Numbered from the stretch's first letter, positions 33,441 to 42,893 are shown. The stretch is 64,000 bases of DNA from Boswellia sacra (GCA_013180625.2 SNVD02013637.1:1-64000); one strand, 5' to 3'. Numbers and translations are program-made. Notes: generated by a model not told the origin, from the sequence alone.

Positions 33441-34536
33441 CGCGAATCAACAGATCCACCAACAGATACAATCACCTCAGACAAATCAACAAATTTCCAA
33501 CGGCAACATGATGGTCACTGGCACTCAAATCATGCAGTCGCCACAACAGCAGCGACTTGGTTCTCCTATGATGTCTACCCAGACCATTGCAATATCTAAC
33601 CAGCAAAATCCTCATCAGCAGCAACATGTGATGCTACCCTCTTCTCAACCGATGATGATGCCTAGGATGAGTAATCAAATTTTACTGAATCGACCAATGG
33701 GTAACTCTACGCAGATACTTCCAGGACAGCAACAATTCATCCAGATTTTAACTCCCAACGGACCAATGCTACTCGCATTGCCTCAACAACCTACTCAACC
33801 CCAACCAGTTAATAACACAATGATTGATTACAGCAGCCAAGTTCAGCAAGGTCAATCAAGGCCGATGCAACAAATGTCCATGAGTCAGCCTAACATGTCG
33901 GAAAGTCCGAGCACCGCTACACCACCGAAGCAAGCTGTGGGGAACTCTGCTAAGGATGCTCCCAATTCAAAATCCGGTCTCGATCTCGGAGATCTTCTCA
34001 TGGATTGTGGTATCATACCTGACGAGAAGACAGCCTCCCAATCTTCCAGCAGTATAAAATCGTCTCAATCTCCTTCTCTCTCTCAGATAAGCTCACCCAT
34101 GCCAAACCTACCCCAAACCAACTCCCCTTTGCCAAACTCTGAGCAGAACTCCTTTCCCTCGAACCACCAGAACTCACAACCTATGCCCAGCTACGGTCAG
34201 TACCAAGGCCAACCTGTTCGCATAACTCTCGGTCCCGATGGCCAAATGATTATGCAACCCGCGGTCTATGGTACTATTCGACCTACCATGACAGGTGCTA
34301 TCGGGCAATCTCCCCAAATGAACATGATAGCTTCAAACAGCCTAATTCCCTCTCATTCTCCTATGATGACCATGAGCACTACTACCCCATCAATTCAAAG
34401 TACAATTCAACAACCGTCCACTCCTGCTGATAATAAGAAGACGAATGCAAAAGGCAAGACAACAACTGCTAAGAGAAGTAGATCTAAGAAGTCTGACATC
34501 GATAAGTTTCCTCAACTCAAGACACCTAAATTGACA

Positions 34537-34571
<35 letters not shown>

Positions 34572-36079
34572 GAAACCGACAGTTGTAGTTCCAATGAGCT
34601 ACATTGTTGGAGAGCAGGGTAAAGTTATGACATCATGCTCAGATATAAAACCGAATGTTGCTCAGATACCTAGCGGTCAGCAAGTATCGCTAGCGAAGTT
34701 TGTGACCCCAGTTATGCAGTCATCCTCTGTAACAAATAACATGATGCAATCCGGTGTGACTCAGCAAGCTAATATAATAGCTCCAGCTCCCGCAACTGTT
34801 ATCGGCCAAAGTCAACCGCAAATTATAAGCCCCGCCCAATACAACGCCCAAATCATACAGAACTCTAGTAATAGTATTAATACCCTATCTTTTCAACAAT
34901 CACATCCTCAGCAACACAACTCAATAACAGCAAACCCATCAACGACAAGCACTTCATCTCATCTTAGTTCATCAGGTAATGTCACATTGAGTCTTTCGAA
35001 GAGTCATATACAAAACAGAACAGTCGAGTCCAATCCTCACATTAGTTCATCATTGATGCCCACCATATCCTTAACGGTAGATAACTCAAAATTGGACCAG
35101 AACGGAGTAAAAACGACCACTGGTCCGATACAAACTCAAAGTATCAAAGGGTTGATACACAACGTCGGCGGTATAACAACCACACTTGTTCTACGCCCTA
35201 CCCAAGCCCAATTGCATCACAATCAGAGCATTCAAACACAAGCTCAGCTCCAACAGCAGCTGCAGCAACAATTAGCGCGCCAAAGGGAGCTTAGGATTCA
35301 GGGAATCTTAAATCAGTTAAATGCTGATCAGAATGCAGCATTGCATCCTCAAACGAAGCAAGCTTTTATATCCCTAGAGGATGCGTGTAAGAGGTTGCTT
35401 AGGTACCACGTTTTCGACACTGAGACCGTGTCTGAAGATAAGATTAAGAAAGGTAAGGATGTTTTAAAGAACGAAGATTTCACTTGTCATCATATTCCTC
35501 AGACGTATCGACTAACCATTTCATTCTGATTCATTCATTATATCACATCAGTTGATGAGATATTCGAGGCTGCCGTTCAATCTCTACTATCCAGGAAACA
35601 AGCCATATATGACAAATTCAGATTCTCAATACTCAAGCAAAGTATGGTAAGTATACCTAACTTCCGTATCATCTTTGTCAATACAAACAAAAGTGACTAA
35701 TCTTCAGAATATTGATCGCATATTCAATCTTCTACAGAAAACTGTGCCATCAAGTGAAGAGGTCATGTTAGATCAAGTGTTCGTTAATGACGAGTTAGCT
35801 TACCTCAAAAAAGAGAGGGAGCTTTTCCGAGAATATGAAGCTCACCTTGAGAGCATATCAATGGAGCAAGCTAGGGACTTTACAAGAACTGGTTCGACTG
35901 AACCTGATTCATTCGGTCGAAACTCTCTCAACCAAGATGATCAGAACAATGCTACTCACTCAAGGGACGTAGACGACTGGCTGATTAATGATAAGTGGGG
36001 CGATTCGCGGTACCCCTCTGTCCCGGATAGCGAAGCGGCAACTGCTATTGAGTCTATACTCAACGAACAAATTAATTAA
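31603..36079 (+). CDS. BICRA: BICRA/GLTSCR1-type subunit of the non-canonical BAF complex
   Basis: BICRA/BICRAL proteins are defining subunits of the BRD9-containing ncBAF (GBAF) chromatin remodeller. Three exons: 31603-35452, 35552-35646, 35708-36079 (donors GTAAGG and GTAAGT, acceptors CAG; phases 1 and 0), giving about 1,438 residues. The first 1,220 are disordered and rich in Ser, Gln, Pro and Met, with poly-Gln at about 33368-33440 and 34540-34572 and a basic patch (KPKRNTTRAKKTK). The conserved GLTSCR1 domain spans the exon joins: LEDACKRLLRYHVFDTETV, then VDEIFEAAVQSLLSRKQAIY, then MLDQVFVNDELAYLKKEREL. This matches the family's LLPYHV...EAVATQLLKR...MIDRMFIQEE layout. An out-of-frame ATG at 31599 overlaps the chosen start. 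AATAAA at 36168 follows. Confidence 0.88.
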
Positions 36080-36167
36080 AGTGATATAACAGAGCTCGAT
36101 AAGAGTTCGATTAGTTTAGTCATTACCTAGGATTGTAAATTTACTTGGTCAGATTCAGGGGGAAATG

Positions 36168-36173
36168 AATAAA
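36168..36173 (+). terminator. BICRA poly(A) signal AATAAA
   Basis: Canonical hexamer 89 nt after the BICRA stop and only about 23 bp before the SF3B4 stop on the other strand. Confidence 0.55.
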
Positions 36174-36195
36174 AAGTTTCTTAGAACGAAACTGC

Positions 36196-36831
36196 TCAAA
36201 CTGGCGGGAACCTATGTGTTTCTTGTAGTAGCATTTTGTTCTTTTGTGCAAGAAGACGCTCAACCATGGTGCCATGTTTCTCCCCTTTTCCGTCCTTCTT
36301 GAAAGCATAGTTAACTGAGATCGGTCTATTGCTGAAATATTGTCCGTTCATGGCCTCGATGGCAGCGTCGGAGGCTTCAAAAGAAGCATAGTTGATGAAG
36401 GCGTAGCAGCGTGGGCTATTTGTGCTGAAGTCACGCATTATCTTAGGAGTTTGTAAGATTGAACCAAAGGCGGCGAATGTATCGTATAATAGCTTTTCGT
36501 CTACTTCGGGATCGAGATTTCCGATGAATATATTCGCACCAATATCCTGATTCTTTTGATTTGCAGAGGCTTTGTTTGCACGGATGGGTTTTCCAAACAG
36601 CTTTACCATGTTCATGACTTTCATGGCATAGTCAGCATCAGTCTCACTCGCGAACTCCACGAAACCATAACCTTGATGGTTACCAGTTATCCTATCTTTT
36701 GGCATATGAACGTTAACGACAGGCCCAGCTTGTGTGAATAACTCCCAGAGAATCGCCTCTGAGCACTGATCATCAAGGCCACCAACGTAGAGTGTAGCAT
36801 CCTGATTCCGTTCGTTGATTCTAGCTGCCAT
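36196..36831 (-). CDS. SF3B4: Splicing factor 3B subunit 4 (SAP49), two RRMs only
   Basis: SF3B4 is part of the U2 snRNP SF3b complex and contacts pre-mRNA near the branch site. The 211-residue product starts [20 protein letters not shown], the standard start. RRM1 (about 13-90) has ATLYVGGLD and [12 protein letters not shown]2 (about 100-178) has [20 protein letters not shown] and CYAFINYAS. The conserved segment after RRM2 ([25 protein letters not shown]) is followed by a short end (HRFPPV). Vertebrate SF3B4 has about 424 residues because of a long Pro-rich tail that is missing here. Single exon. It converges with BICRA, and its start is divergent from the small gene at 37155. Confidence 0.96.
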   Translation of the reverse strand: MAARINERNQDATLYVGGLDDQCSEAILWELFTQAGPVVNVHMPKDRITGNHQGYGFVEFASETDADYAMKVMNMVKLFGKPIRANKASANQKNQDIGANIFIGNLDPEVDEKLLYDTFAAFGSILQTPKIMRDFSTNSPRCYAFINYASFEASDAAIEAMNGQYFSNRPISVNYAFKKDGKGEKHGTMVERLLAQKNKMLLQETHRFPPV

Positions 36832-37154
36832 GTTGAGAATTCCTAGAGTATCTAAATTCTTTTAATAAATTATTACAGATCATCTGTACCCCATAATAAC
36901 ATCTCGATGATGAACGAAGTTCAATTATTTCCTCTGCATTTATAAGTTTCGAGTCTATCGATTAGAGATAATTCTTGCGAACCGATCCACGAGGTAATGT
37001 TGACTACGATCAAGCTGATGTGCGCTCCAGCGACAAAATTCTTTCGACCAGTCGAGTGGTAACATCACGTCTGCTTCCGAGCAAATATTTGCCAGATACT
37101 CTGCTAGTTGATTTGCCCAATTTTTTGTAGTGTATTCTCTTTCATACTATTCCC
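36832..37154. promoter_or_regulatory. Divergent intergenic region SF3B4/small ORF-PGS1
   Basis: About 320 bp, AT-rich, between two divergent start codons. It is the only obvious promoter space for SF3B4 and for the 66-aa gene (and perhaps PGS1). No TATA box assigned. Confidence 0.4.
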
Positions 37155-37355
37155 ATGATCATGCCAGCCATACCAAAGAACAATCTGAAAGAACGCATGG
37201 CCAAACTGGGCTACAATCCAAACTTGATGAAAATTGTTCCCCCAGTGTTAGATAACTCTACGATTTTGGTCACAAAGAAAGAAACGGTCGCTGAATTCAA
37301 CCCCCCGGAAATATCAAATCTTGATGAGTGGAGTGACTTCGACGAAGAAGACTGA
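37155..37355 (+). CDS. Unknown 66-residue acidic-tailed protein upstream of PGS1
   Basis: I do not recognise this protein. The frame starts ATG ATC ATG (37155; the second Met at 37161 is possible) and ends TGA at 37353. It has a basic N-terminal half (IPKNNLKERMAKLGYNPNLM) and an acidic aromatic end (DEWSDFDEED). There is no signal peptide or membrane span. It lies 36 bp before the PGS1 ATG on the same strand with no splice acceptor between them, so the two may be read from one dicistronic mRNA, or the PGS1 promoter may lie within this frame. Amino acid composition looks like a genuine small protein rather than chance, but there is no homology evidence. Confidence 0.5.
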   Translation: MIMPAIPKNNLKERMAKLGYNPNLMKIVPPVLDNSTILVTKKETVAEFNPPEISNLDEWSDFDEED

Positions 37356-37391
37356 ACTTGATCCGACTTCTGTCTCTTCGCTGTGTATTCA

Positions 37392-38648
37392 ATGGAACTA
37401 ACGAAGACCTTCCAGCAAATCAAGGCCTATGCCATCAAGCATAACATACCTCTAATACCTTTTCGCGCAAAAAATGTATCACTTATTCAAGAGCCTAGCG
37501 CTTTCTTCGAATCGCTTCTGACTCGAACTCTGGATGCTGAACAAAGGATTTCTCTGAGTGCATTGTATATCGGCAGTGAGCTCAAAGAAAGAGCTTTAGT
37601 TAACGCATTATGTGATAACCTAAACCAGAATACAAAACTCGACGTCAACATTGCTCTAGATGCGCATCGTGCAAATCGTTATGACTCACATAAGAACTCA
37701 TCACTTACTGTACTGAAAGATGTTCTCGCTTATGAATCGGTAAATCTGAATCTTGTCCATACGTATCCGCCAACTAACTTATTCCAAAAGTTTTTGAGTA
37801 GGTTCAACAAGTGGAATGAGCTCAATTCTACGTATCACTCCAAGTTTATGATCTTCGACGACGATGTGATCTTGACAGGCGCAAATCTGAGCAGTATCTA
37901 TTTCGAACAACGTCAAGATCGCTACATGACAGTGCGTAACAACAAACTCCTTAGTGACTATCTATGTGGATTCCTTGTCGCGCTTGATAGATCCCCAAAA
38001 TCACTCAAACAAACAATCACCACATACAATTCTGATTTTCAGGACAGGATGAAATTCTTCAGACAAGGCGAAGATAGTGACAGCTACATCTTGCCCTTAT
38101 TTCAACATGGGCCATCAGGGCTATATGCTTGTGATGAACTCCTATTGTTCCTCAAGCGCATCCTTCCTCGTGATGCAAAAATTCATATGTCCTCTGGTTA
38201 TTTCAACCCACGGATAGATTTGAGCTTTACTTCGGTTTTGAGTCCATCAGAAGAAGCAAATGGTTTCTACAATGGTGCCGGACTGTTAAAGCATGTGCCT
38301 AGACTCTATACATCTTTGATGCAGGATTATGCTGAAAACTACCCAGAGAGCGAATTGAACTTATTCGATAGGAATGGTTGGTCGTATCACGCCAAGGGTA
38401 TCTGGTTCGATGGCTTGTCTGATCTCACACTACATATCATCGGTTCCTCAAACTACAATTGGCGCTCATCTGATAGAGACTTCGAGCTACAATTCTTGAT
38501 TATAACCAGAAGTCAAGAACTAACTCAACTTCTCCAAAAAGAGCGTGAAACTCTCTGGGCCCAATCACGACGTTTAGGGGCGGGCGACATAGCAAATCTG
38601 AATCCATTTTACAAAATTTCGGCAAGAATACTAAAAAGTTTATTATGA
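37392..38648 (+). CDS. PGS1: Mitochondrial phosphatidylglycerophosphate synthase
   Basis: PGS1 makes phosphatidylglycerophosphate from CDP-diacylglycerol and glycerol-3-phosphate, the first committed step to cardiolipin. The start is the ATG at 37392 (the frame is open from 37383 but begins GTG), giving 418 residues. It has the two HKD phospholipase-D-superfamily motifs: YHSKFMIFDDDVILTGANLS followed by YFEQRQDRY, and YHAKGIWFDG followed by IIGSSNYNWRSSDRDFE. The SLYIG-type strand (LSALYIGSELKERALV) and SSGYFNP are also as in PGS1. The end (SARILKSLL) aligns with the vertebrate C terminus. A classical mitochondrial presequence is not obvious. Single exon. Its stop codon overlaps the coding end of the converging gene at 38643 by 6 bp. 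Confidence 0.93.
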   Translation: MELTKTFQQIKAYAIKHNIPLIPFRAKNVSLIQEPSAFFESLLTRTLDAEQRISLSALYIGSELKERALVNALCDNLNQNTKLDVNIALDAHRANRYDSHKNSSLTVLKDVLAYESVNLNLVHTYPPTNLFQKFLSRFNKWNELNSTYHSKFMIFDDDVILTGANLSSIYFEQRQDRYMTVRNNKLLSDYLCGFLVALDRSPKSLKQTITTYNSDFQDRMKFFRQGEDSDSYILPLFQHGPSGLYACDELLLFLKRILPRDAKIHMSSGYFNPRIDLSFTSVLSPSEEANGFYNGAGLLKHVPRLYTSLMQDYAENYPESELNLFDRNGWSYHAKGIWFDGLSDLTLHIIGSSNYNWRSSDRDFELQFLIITRSQELTQLLQKERETLWAQSRRLGAGDIANLNPFYKISARILKSLL

Positions 38649-39011
38649 CTTGTTAAAGAATGAGGTTATCTTCGACTGACACTTAGCTTGCTTCTTTTTT
38701 GGCTCGAGCTTGGGTTCCGCTTGTGGGGGTAAAGACCTCTTCCGTTCATTGGATGTGGAATGCTGCTCATGTCTTTGCTCTTTAGTTTGATCTTGTTTGT
38801 GTTCTACTTTCTGAGATCGATCCGACTCGTTCTGTTCTCGTGTCGAACTAAGGTGGTCAGATCCTTGAGGGACAATACTCAACAGCTTGCGAGGCAATCG
38901 CTGGCCCTCCAAATTGACTCTCACCAGAGGCTCATATTCTCTCAAGGGCTGTGTGTTTTCATAGGTTGTGTCGAATAGAGTTTCAAATAGATTCATTCTA
39001 TTCTCTGTCAT
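38643..39011 (-). CDS. Small PCNA-interacting (PIP-box) protein
   Basis: The 122-residue product is Gln/Lys/Glu-rich and largely disordered. It ends in a canonical PIP box, QSKITSFF (residues 112-119), three residues from the C terminus and preceded by a basic stretch (EPKKKQAK). This strongly suggests binding to the sliding clamp PCNA in replication or repair. The N terminus (MNLFETLFDTTYENTQPLRE) is not recognised. The placement of the PIP box at the extreme C terminus resembles POLD3, but the rest of POLD3 is absent. An unrelated PCNA-binding regulator is equally possible. ATG at 39011, single exon. Its TAA overlaps the PGS1 stop region, and it is divergent from the MTCH gene. Confidence 0.6.
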   Translation of the reverse strand: MTENRMNLFETLFDTTYENTQPLREYEPLVRVNLEGQRLPRKLLSIVPQGSDHLSSTREQNESDRSQKVEHKQDQTKEQRHEQHSTSNERKRSLPPQAEPKLEPKKKQAKCQSKITSFFNKS

Positions 39012-39385
39012 CTTGGATATCTCTGGAATAATCTGTTTTTTATGTAGGCTATGTAATCAATCAGAGCGTCTCAAATGCCAGGGTGTTACTTTGCGCCTAA
39101 AGATAAACAAAAGGCTATGAAGGCGGCCAAATGACAAACATCAAAGCTCAAGTGATTTGCGCGCACATGGCATCGTTCCAACATATATTCAGATCTTAGT
39201 TATGGCGGGGATTCTACTCGATCAGTCATATTCATTACGACTCAAACCCACTATGAGACGATCAACCTTCTATTGAGTCGATGCAACACTGGTGATAAGG
39301 CCTGAGCAGAGGCCAGTTTGGATGAGAGTTATTCTTATTTCTTCCTCACAGCAACTACATCGGATATCCTCATTATCAAAACGAG
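39012..39385. promoter_or_regulatory. Divergent intergenic region PIP-box protein/MTCH
   Basis: 374 bp between divergent starts. A pyrimidine-rich acceptor-like site ends at 39351 (CTTCCTCACAG), which suggests a 5' UTR intron for the MTCH gene. No other element assigned. Confidence 0.35.
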
Positions 39386-40165
39386 ATGGACGATCATTTC
39401 GCTCGATCGGTGGTTCTCACGGTGACGGCATACCCGTTGTATCTGGCGAAAACACTTGCCCAAATGGGCTATGAGCCCTTGCCTCCCGATGCCAACGGGT
39501 ATCTACCAAACATGTTTAAATACTTGACCCACATACGTGAAGAGAGAGGTTATCTCGCGCTCTATACCGGTCTTAGATATTACTTGCCCGCCGTTATACT
39601 CAGACAATCTAGTTACGATTTGATGGCCTCGATTACTAGCCATAAGAAAGATACCAACAACTCAGATGCAAGTGAGATCATTGCAGTTTGTTTGCGCGAG
39701 AGTGCACTAAGGATTCAGTCGACCATCATCACATACCCTATCTTGACGCTCAGTATTGGCTACATTTCCAGTGCATTCTTTGGTGCAAAGGATACTGCAG
39801 AATACACTCTTGAGGCACTGTACAAAGGCATCGTGCCGAAGTTGATAGTGGAAGTTGTTTTAGTCTGGGTGTCCATTATAAGTAGGCGCATTACGGCAAG
39901 TCTCGTCGAGGATGAGCTCGGTCAAGCCATCGTTTCTCGAATACCACCCTACATCGTCCAGACATTCATGTATCCTTTCAACGTAGTCACTACTGTGATG
40001 GCCGATAACGGGCGTAGTGGACAGAATCCAAAGTTCAAGGATTGGCGGGTGTGCTACGACTACCTGAAATCCACGAACCAACTCAAGAGAGGATCCCAAT
40101 TCTTCTTTAGACGTGATTATCAGAGAATTGTAGGAAGTAAGCACAGTATGAGATTATATTTCTGA
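39386..40165 (+). CDS. MTCH2: Mitochondrial carrier homologue (MTCH1/2 type)
   Basis: MTCH proteins are degenerate mitochondrial-carrier relatives in the outer membrane; MTCH2 acts as an insertase for tail-anchored proteins and as a tBID receptor. The 259-residue product shows the characteristic YPLYLAKTLAQMGYEPLPPD, where normal carriers have the PX(D/E)XX(R/K) signature, then ERGYLALYTGLRYYLPAVIL. Several hydrophobic spans follow (for example ITYPILTLSIGYISSAFFG and LIVEVVLVWVSIISRRI). Human MTCH2 has 303 residues. The ATG at 39386 places about 16 residues before the conserved block, as in the family. Sequence divergence is high outside the N-terminal third. It converges with the VWC-like gene, and the two poly(A) signals abut. 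Confidence 0.8.
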   Translation: MDDHFARSVVLTVTAYPLYLAKTLAQMGYEPLPPDANGYLPNMFKYLTHIREERGYLALYTGLRYYLPAVILRQSSYDLMASITSHKKDTNNSDASEIIAVCLRESALRIQSTIITYPILTLSIGYISSAFFGAKDTAEYTLEALYKGIVPKLIVEVVLVWVSIISRRITASLVEDELGQAIVSRIPPYIVQTFMYPFNVVTTVMADNGRSGQNPKFKDWRVCYDYLKSTNQLKRGSQFFFRRDYQRIVGSKHSMRLYF

Positions 40166-40174
40166 GCAAATGGT

Positions 40175-40186
40175 ATTAAATTTATT
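40175..40186. terminator. Back-to-back poly(A) signals of two converging genes
   Basis: The 12 bp ATTAAATTTATT contain ATTAAA for the plus-strand MTCH gene (10 nt past its stop) and AATAAA for the minus-strand gene ending at 40209. Both 3' ends must therefore overlap the other gene's coding end or UTR. Confidence 0.6.
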
Positions 40187-40208
40187 GGACCATTGATTGC
40201 TGATATTG

Positions 40209-41702
40209 TCATAGAGTAATCTCTCTACACCTTTGTATTGGCGATGTGGCCGGTGGCTGCTCTTGGTTACTTTTTGCTAGAATCAGGGCATATGCTGATA
40301 TGAACTTGATGAGTTGGTATATAACAAGCAATATGAAGCATCCGCAGATGCAAATGATGAGTGTGAAGAGATCAAAGCTGTTGCGGTGGCCAAATAGTGG
40401 CTGTCTTAGAGGTGATTCCTCAATATACTCGGTGGAGCCCTCTGCTCGCACCTGTTTGCGGCTGTACCGCTGCCTTGAATCACGGATATGTTTGAGCGTT
40501 ATTCGGTTAGGCTGAATGGCCGGCGAGTTTGGTGACTGTTTTCTAATTTGGACTCGGCTTCTAGGCCTAGCTTCCTCTTCCTCCTCCTCTTCTTGCTCCT
40601 CTGCATCGGATGTGTTTTCTTCCTCTTCATCTATCTCGTCATCTTCCCGGTCATCCTCGTCTTCCTGATGTGCCGGCTGAGGTTGTTTCTTGAGCTCGGG
40701 TCGTGAGTGTCGCGGCGATTCAGCGATATCGTCCTCTTGATCTTCCTCTTCCTCGTGATCCACTGGCCGTGGCGCAGGTCGAGGCATAGTCACCGGTCTG
40801 GTTGAGGGAGTTGGAGCCGGCCTGTACTGAGGCCTGTAGTCTTCTTCCGACTCTTCAGACTGTTCTGACGTTTCTGGCGCATCGGTGGCCTCCTCGTCTT
40901 CATGCGTTTGTTTCGGAGGCGCTGGTGGTCGTGTTTCAACATGGCCGGACCACCGGGTCGGGGACAATGCTGGTGGGTGCTTGGCAGCAAGCTCGCGCTG
41001 CCGCTCTTGTTCCATCCATTCCTCGAGATCTACCTCGCCAGCATCTTCGTCTTCGCCGAGGATCGGTCTAGACGGTATTGGCCTGGTGTCCACGGGTCGT
41101 CTTTTGGTTGTGGATTCCAGTGTGCTGGGTGCGGCAGTCGTGGCCTTGGAAGTGACATGATCTTGTTGCGGGTTGTCAATCTCTCTGGTTGTTGTTGTGA
41201 TGGTGGTGGGCTCGACTTGGTCAGGATCTGGGGTGGTGGTGTAAGTTCCTACTGTAGCGGTGACATTGTTGGTGGAGTTGGATGAATGCTCGACTAGAGA
41301 TGAAATGATAGTTGTTGTGGGCACTGAAGGCTCATCGGCTTGGGGTTCATCGTGCACTCCATTGCGCGGAACAATGCGACTCTTGGTGGGCAGTGTCTTG
41401 ATTGGATCGGGCTGAACGGGGACGATCTGAGATTGCTTCACGTTGGCCAGTGTGGGCGGCTTGTTCTGGCACTCGACGCTGGTCATGTTGCAGACTATCA
41501 CATGCAAGACGCATCTGCATTCGATGCACATAGCGACCGCGCCGCGACTGCTCACTGGAGTGTGGCCGGGGATCATTGTGAAGGGGTCGACTATGTAGCC
41601 ATCTGGATAGTGGCAGGCGACGTTGTATCCCTTAAGCTGGGCGACTGCAAGAGGCACTGATGCGATTGTGAGGAACAGGGCGATAAGCTGGATGGATTGC
41701 AT
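40209..41702 (-). CDS. Type I membrane protein with short VWC-like cysteine module and acidic disordered ectodomain
   Basis: Not recognised as a named gene. The 497-residue product begins with a clear signal peptide (MQSIQLIALFLTIASVPLAV, AQ). A 60-residue cysteine module follows: ACHYPDGYIVDPFTMIPG, then CIECRCVLHVIVC and VECQ. Its C-x2-C-x-C core and DG-type opening resemble a von Willebrand factor C domain lacking some cysteines. A long Thr/Pro-rich, probably O-glycosylated region then turns strongly acidic (about 40590-40770). One membrane span (about residues 445-470, FTLIICICGCFILLVIYQLI) and a short cytoplasmic tail end in REITL. VWC modules often bind BMP-type ligands, but with one partial module this is only suggestive. 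Single coding exon. A TATA box lies 174 bp upstream. Confidence 0.65.
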   Translation of the reverse strand: MQSIQLIALFLTIASVPLAVAQLKGYNVACHYPDGYIVDPFTMIPGHTPVSSRGAVAMCIECRCVLHVIVCNMTSVECQNKPPTLANVKQSQIVPVQPDPIKTLPTKSRIVPRNGVHDEPQADEPSVPTTTIISSLVEHSSNSTNNVTATVGTYTTTPDPDQVEPTTITTTTREIDNPQQDHVTSKATTAAPSTLESTTKRRPVDTRPIPSRPILGEDEDAGEVDLEEWMEQERQRELAAKHPPALSPTRWSGHVETRPPAPPKQTHEDEEATDAPETSEQSEESEEDYRPQYRPAPTPSTRPVTMPRPAPRPVDHEEEEDQEDDIAESPRHSRPELKKQPQPAHQEDEDDREDDEIDEEEENTSDAEEQEEEEEEEARPRSRVQIRKQSPNSPAIQPNRITLKHIRDSRQRYSRKQVRAEGSTEYIEESPLRQPLFGHRNSFDLFTLIICICGCFILLVIYQLIKFISAYALILAKSNQEQPPATSPIQRCREITL

Positions 41703-41875
41703 GGTGATCTTGTGAGTCGAGGTGGTTCGAAGAGTTGAGGTGGTGGTATTGCTTGGAGGTAACAGGTGGTTGTGGGTGAGTGTGAATGGGATTCGTGAGT
41801 GGATGTGTGTGTGTGTGTGACATGAACCGGATGGGACTAGAATAGGCTCTGAATCGTGGCCTTATGGGGGGCCCT

Positions 41876-41884
41876 CCTTTTATA
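41876..41884 (-). promoter_or_regulatory. TATA box (TATAAAAGG) of the VWC-like gene
   Basis: A consensus TATAAAAGG on the minus strand in GC-rich surroundings, followed about 32-34 nt downstream by an initiator-like TTCAGAG (A at 41850). The start codon is at 41702, giving a 5' UTR of roughly 150 nt. Confidence 0.65.
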
Positions 41885-41989
41885 CGCATTCTCGATCTCG
41901 CGAGCTCGGGTCTCACCAACGGTCGGGGCCCACTGGCGCCAGCTGCGGCGGCGGCCACGAGAGAATGGCAGAGAGATCTATGTCGGCGT

Positions 41990-42028
<39 letters not shown>

Positions 42029-42517
42029 GAACGGCGCCAGAAACGGCCAAACATCGAGCCTCAGGCGGTGGCGGGCGAGCGCGTGCGGCGCGCCGCCGCT
42101 TGTGCGACAAGTGGATTTGTTTGCACAGACACTGGCGAGCGCGCGCGCCTCGGCTACGCGCTCATCAGCGAGAGCGGCCGCACGTGCGCGCCGACGCGTC
42201 CTGCTCATTAGCGGCGCCGAACGCCTCGGCTACGCAAACAAATCCACCCGACGGCGCGCCTTCGACCTGATCCAGTGGCCGTCGACTCGACGGCTGTGTC
42301 GCGCCGGCGACACTTCGGCGGCGTCACACTGCAACTCCACTAGGACAATTGTGCCGGCGAAGCTCTCTGGACGCAAATTGAGTGGCGCCGACGTCGGCGT
42401 CAACGAGAAAGGCGACGGCGAGTCGGCAGGCGCTCTGGATGCTGCCGACCACTCGAGTTGATTAGTGACTACCTGTTCACGCGCGAACGCCAATCCACTG
42501 GCCACTGGGGACAGCTT

Positions 42518-42523
42518 TTTATT
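42518..42523 (-). terminator. Candidate poly(A) signal for myosin light chain
   Basis: Minus-strand AATAAA about 370 nt beyond the stop codon. A closer non-canonical signal could be used instead. Confidence 0.35.
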
Positions 42524-42811
42524 CTACCTCTCAGAGTCTCTGAGTTTCGGGCCGGTGGCCGGGGCGGAGGCGGAGGCACGGCTGAGGTGGATGCAAGCCA
42601 AAAAGGCCGCCCCCTGGCTGGGGTCCACACAGAGAGGGGGCAAAAACGAAAGAACCGGTAACGAGTTGTGGCGGTGGTGGTGGTTGTGATGCTGGTAGTT
42701 ATGGCGGCGAGGATCGCACGAATCGATCCCGACGATGTCGAGCTCCGAGCCCGCCGACCCCTGTCCACGGGCACCAGTGTGCTGGACTCGAGCCGGCGAG
42801 CGCATAACGAC

Positions 42812-42869
42812 TTATACCCACACACACACACACACACAAGCACACCACACACACACAGGCACACACATT
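42812..42869. repeat. (CA)n microsatellite
   Basis: CA dinucleotide run with a few interruptions, in the probable 3' UTR of the myosin light chain. Confidence 0.8.
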
Positions 42870-42893
42870 CATAGACAAAGTCAGTCAGCCAAC

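Larger units (their letters stand above)
41703..42893. other. Region between VWC-like gene and myosin light chain
   Basis: About 1.2 kb. It contains the promoter of the VWC-like gene, GGC/GTC trinucleotide runs (about 41985-42030), a minus-strand AATAAA at 42518-42523 likely serving the myosin light chain, and a CA microsatellite at 42812-42869 in the light-chain 3' UTR. Frames on both strands are shadows of GC-rich repeats. Confidence 0.4.
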
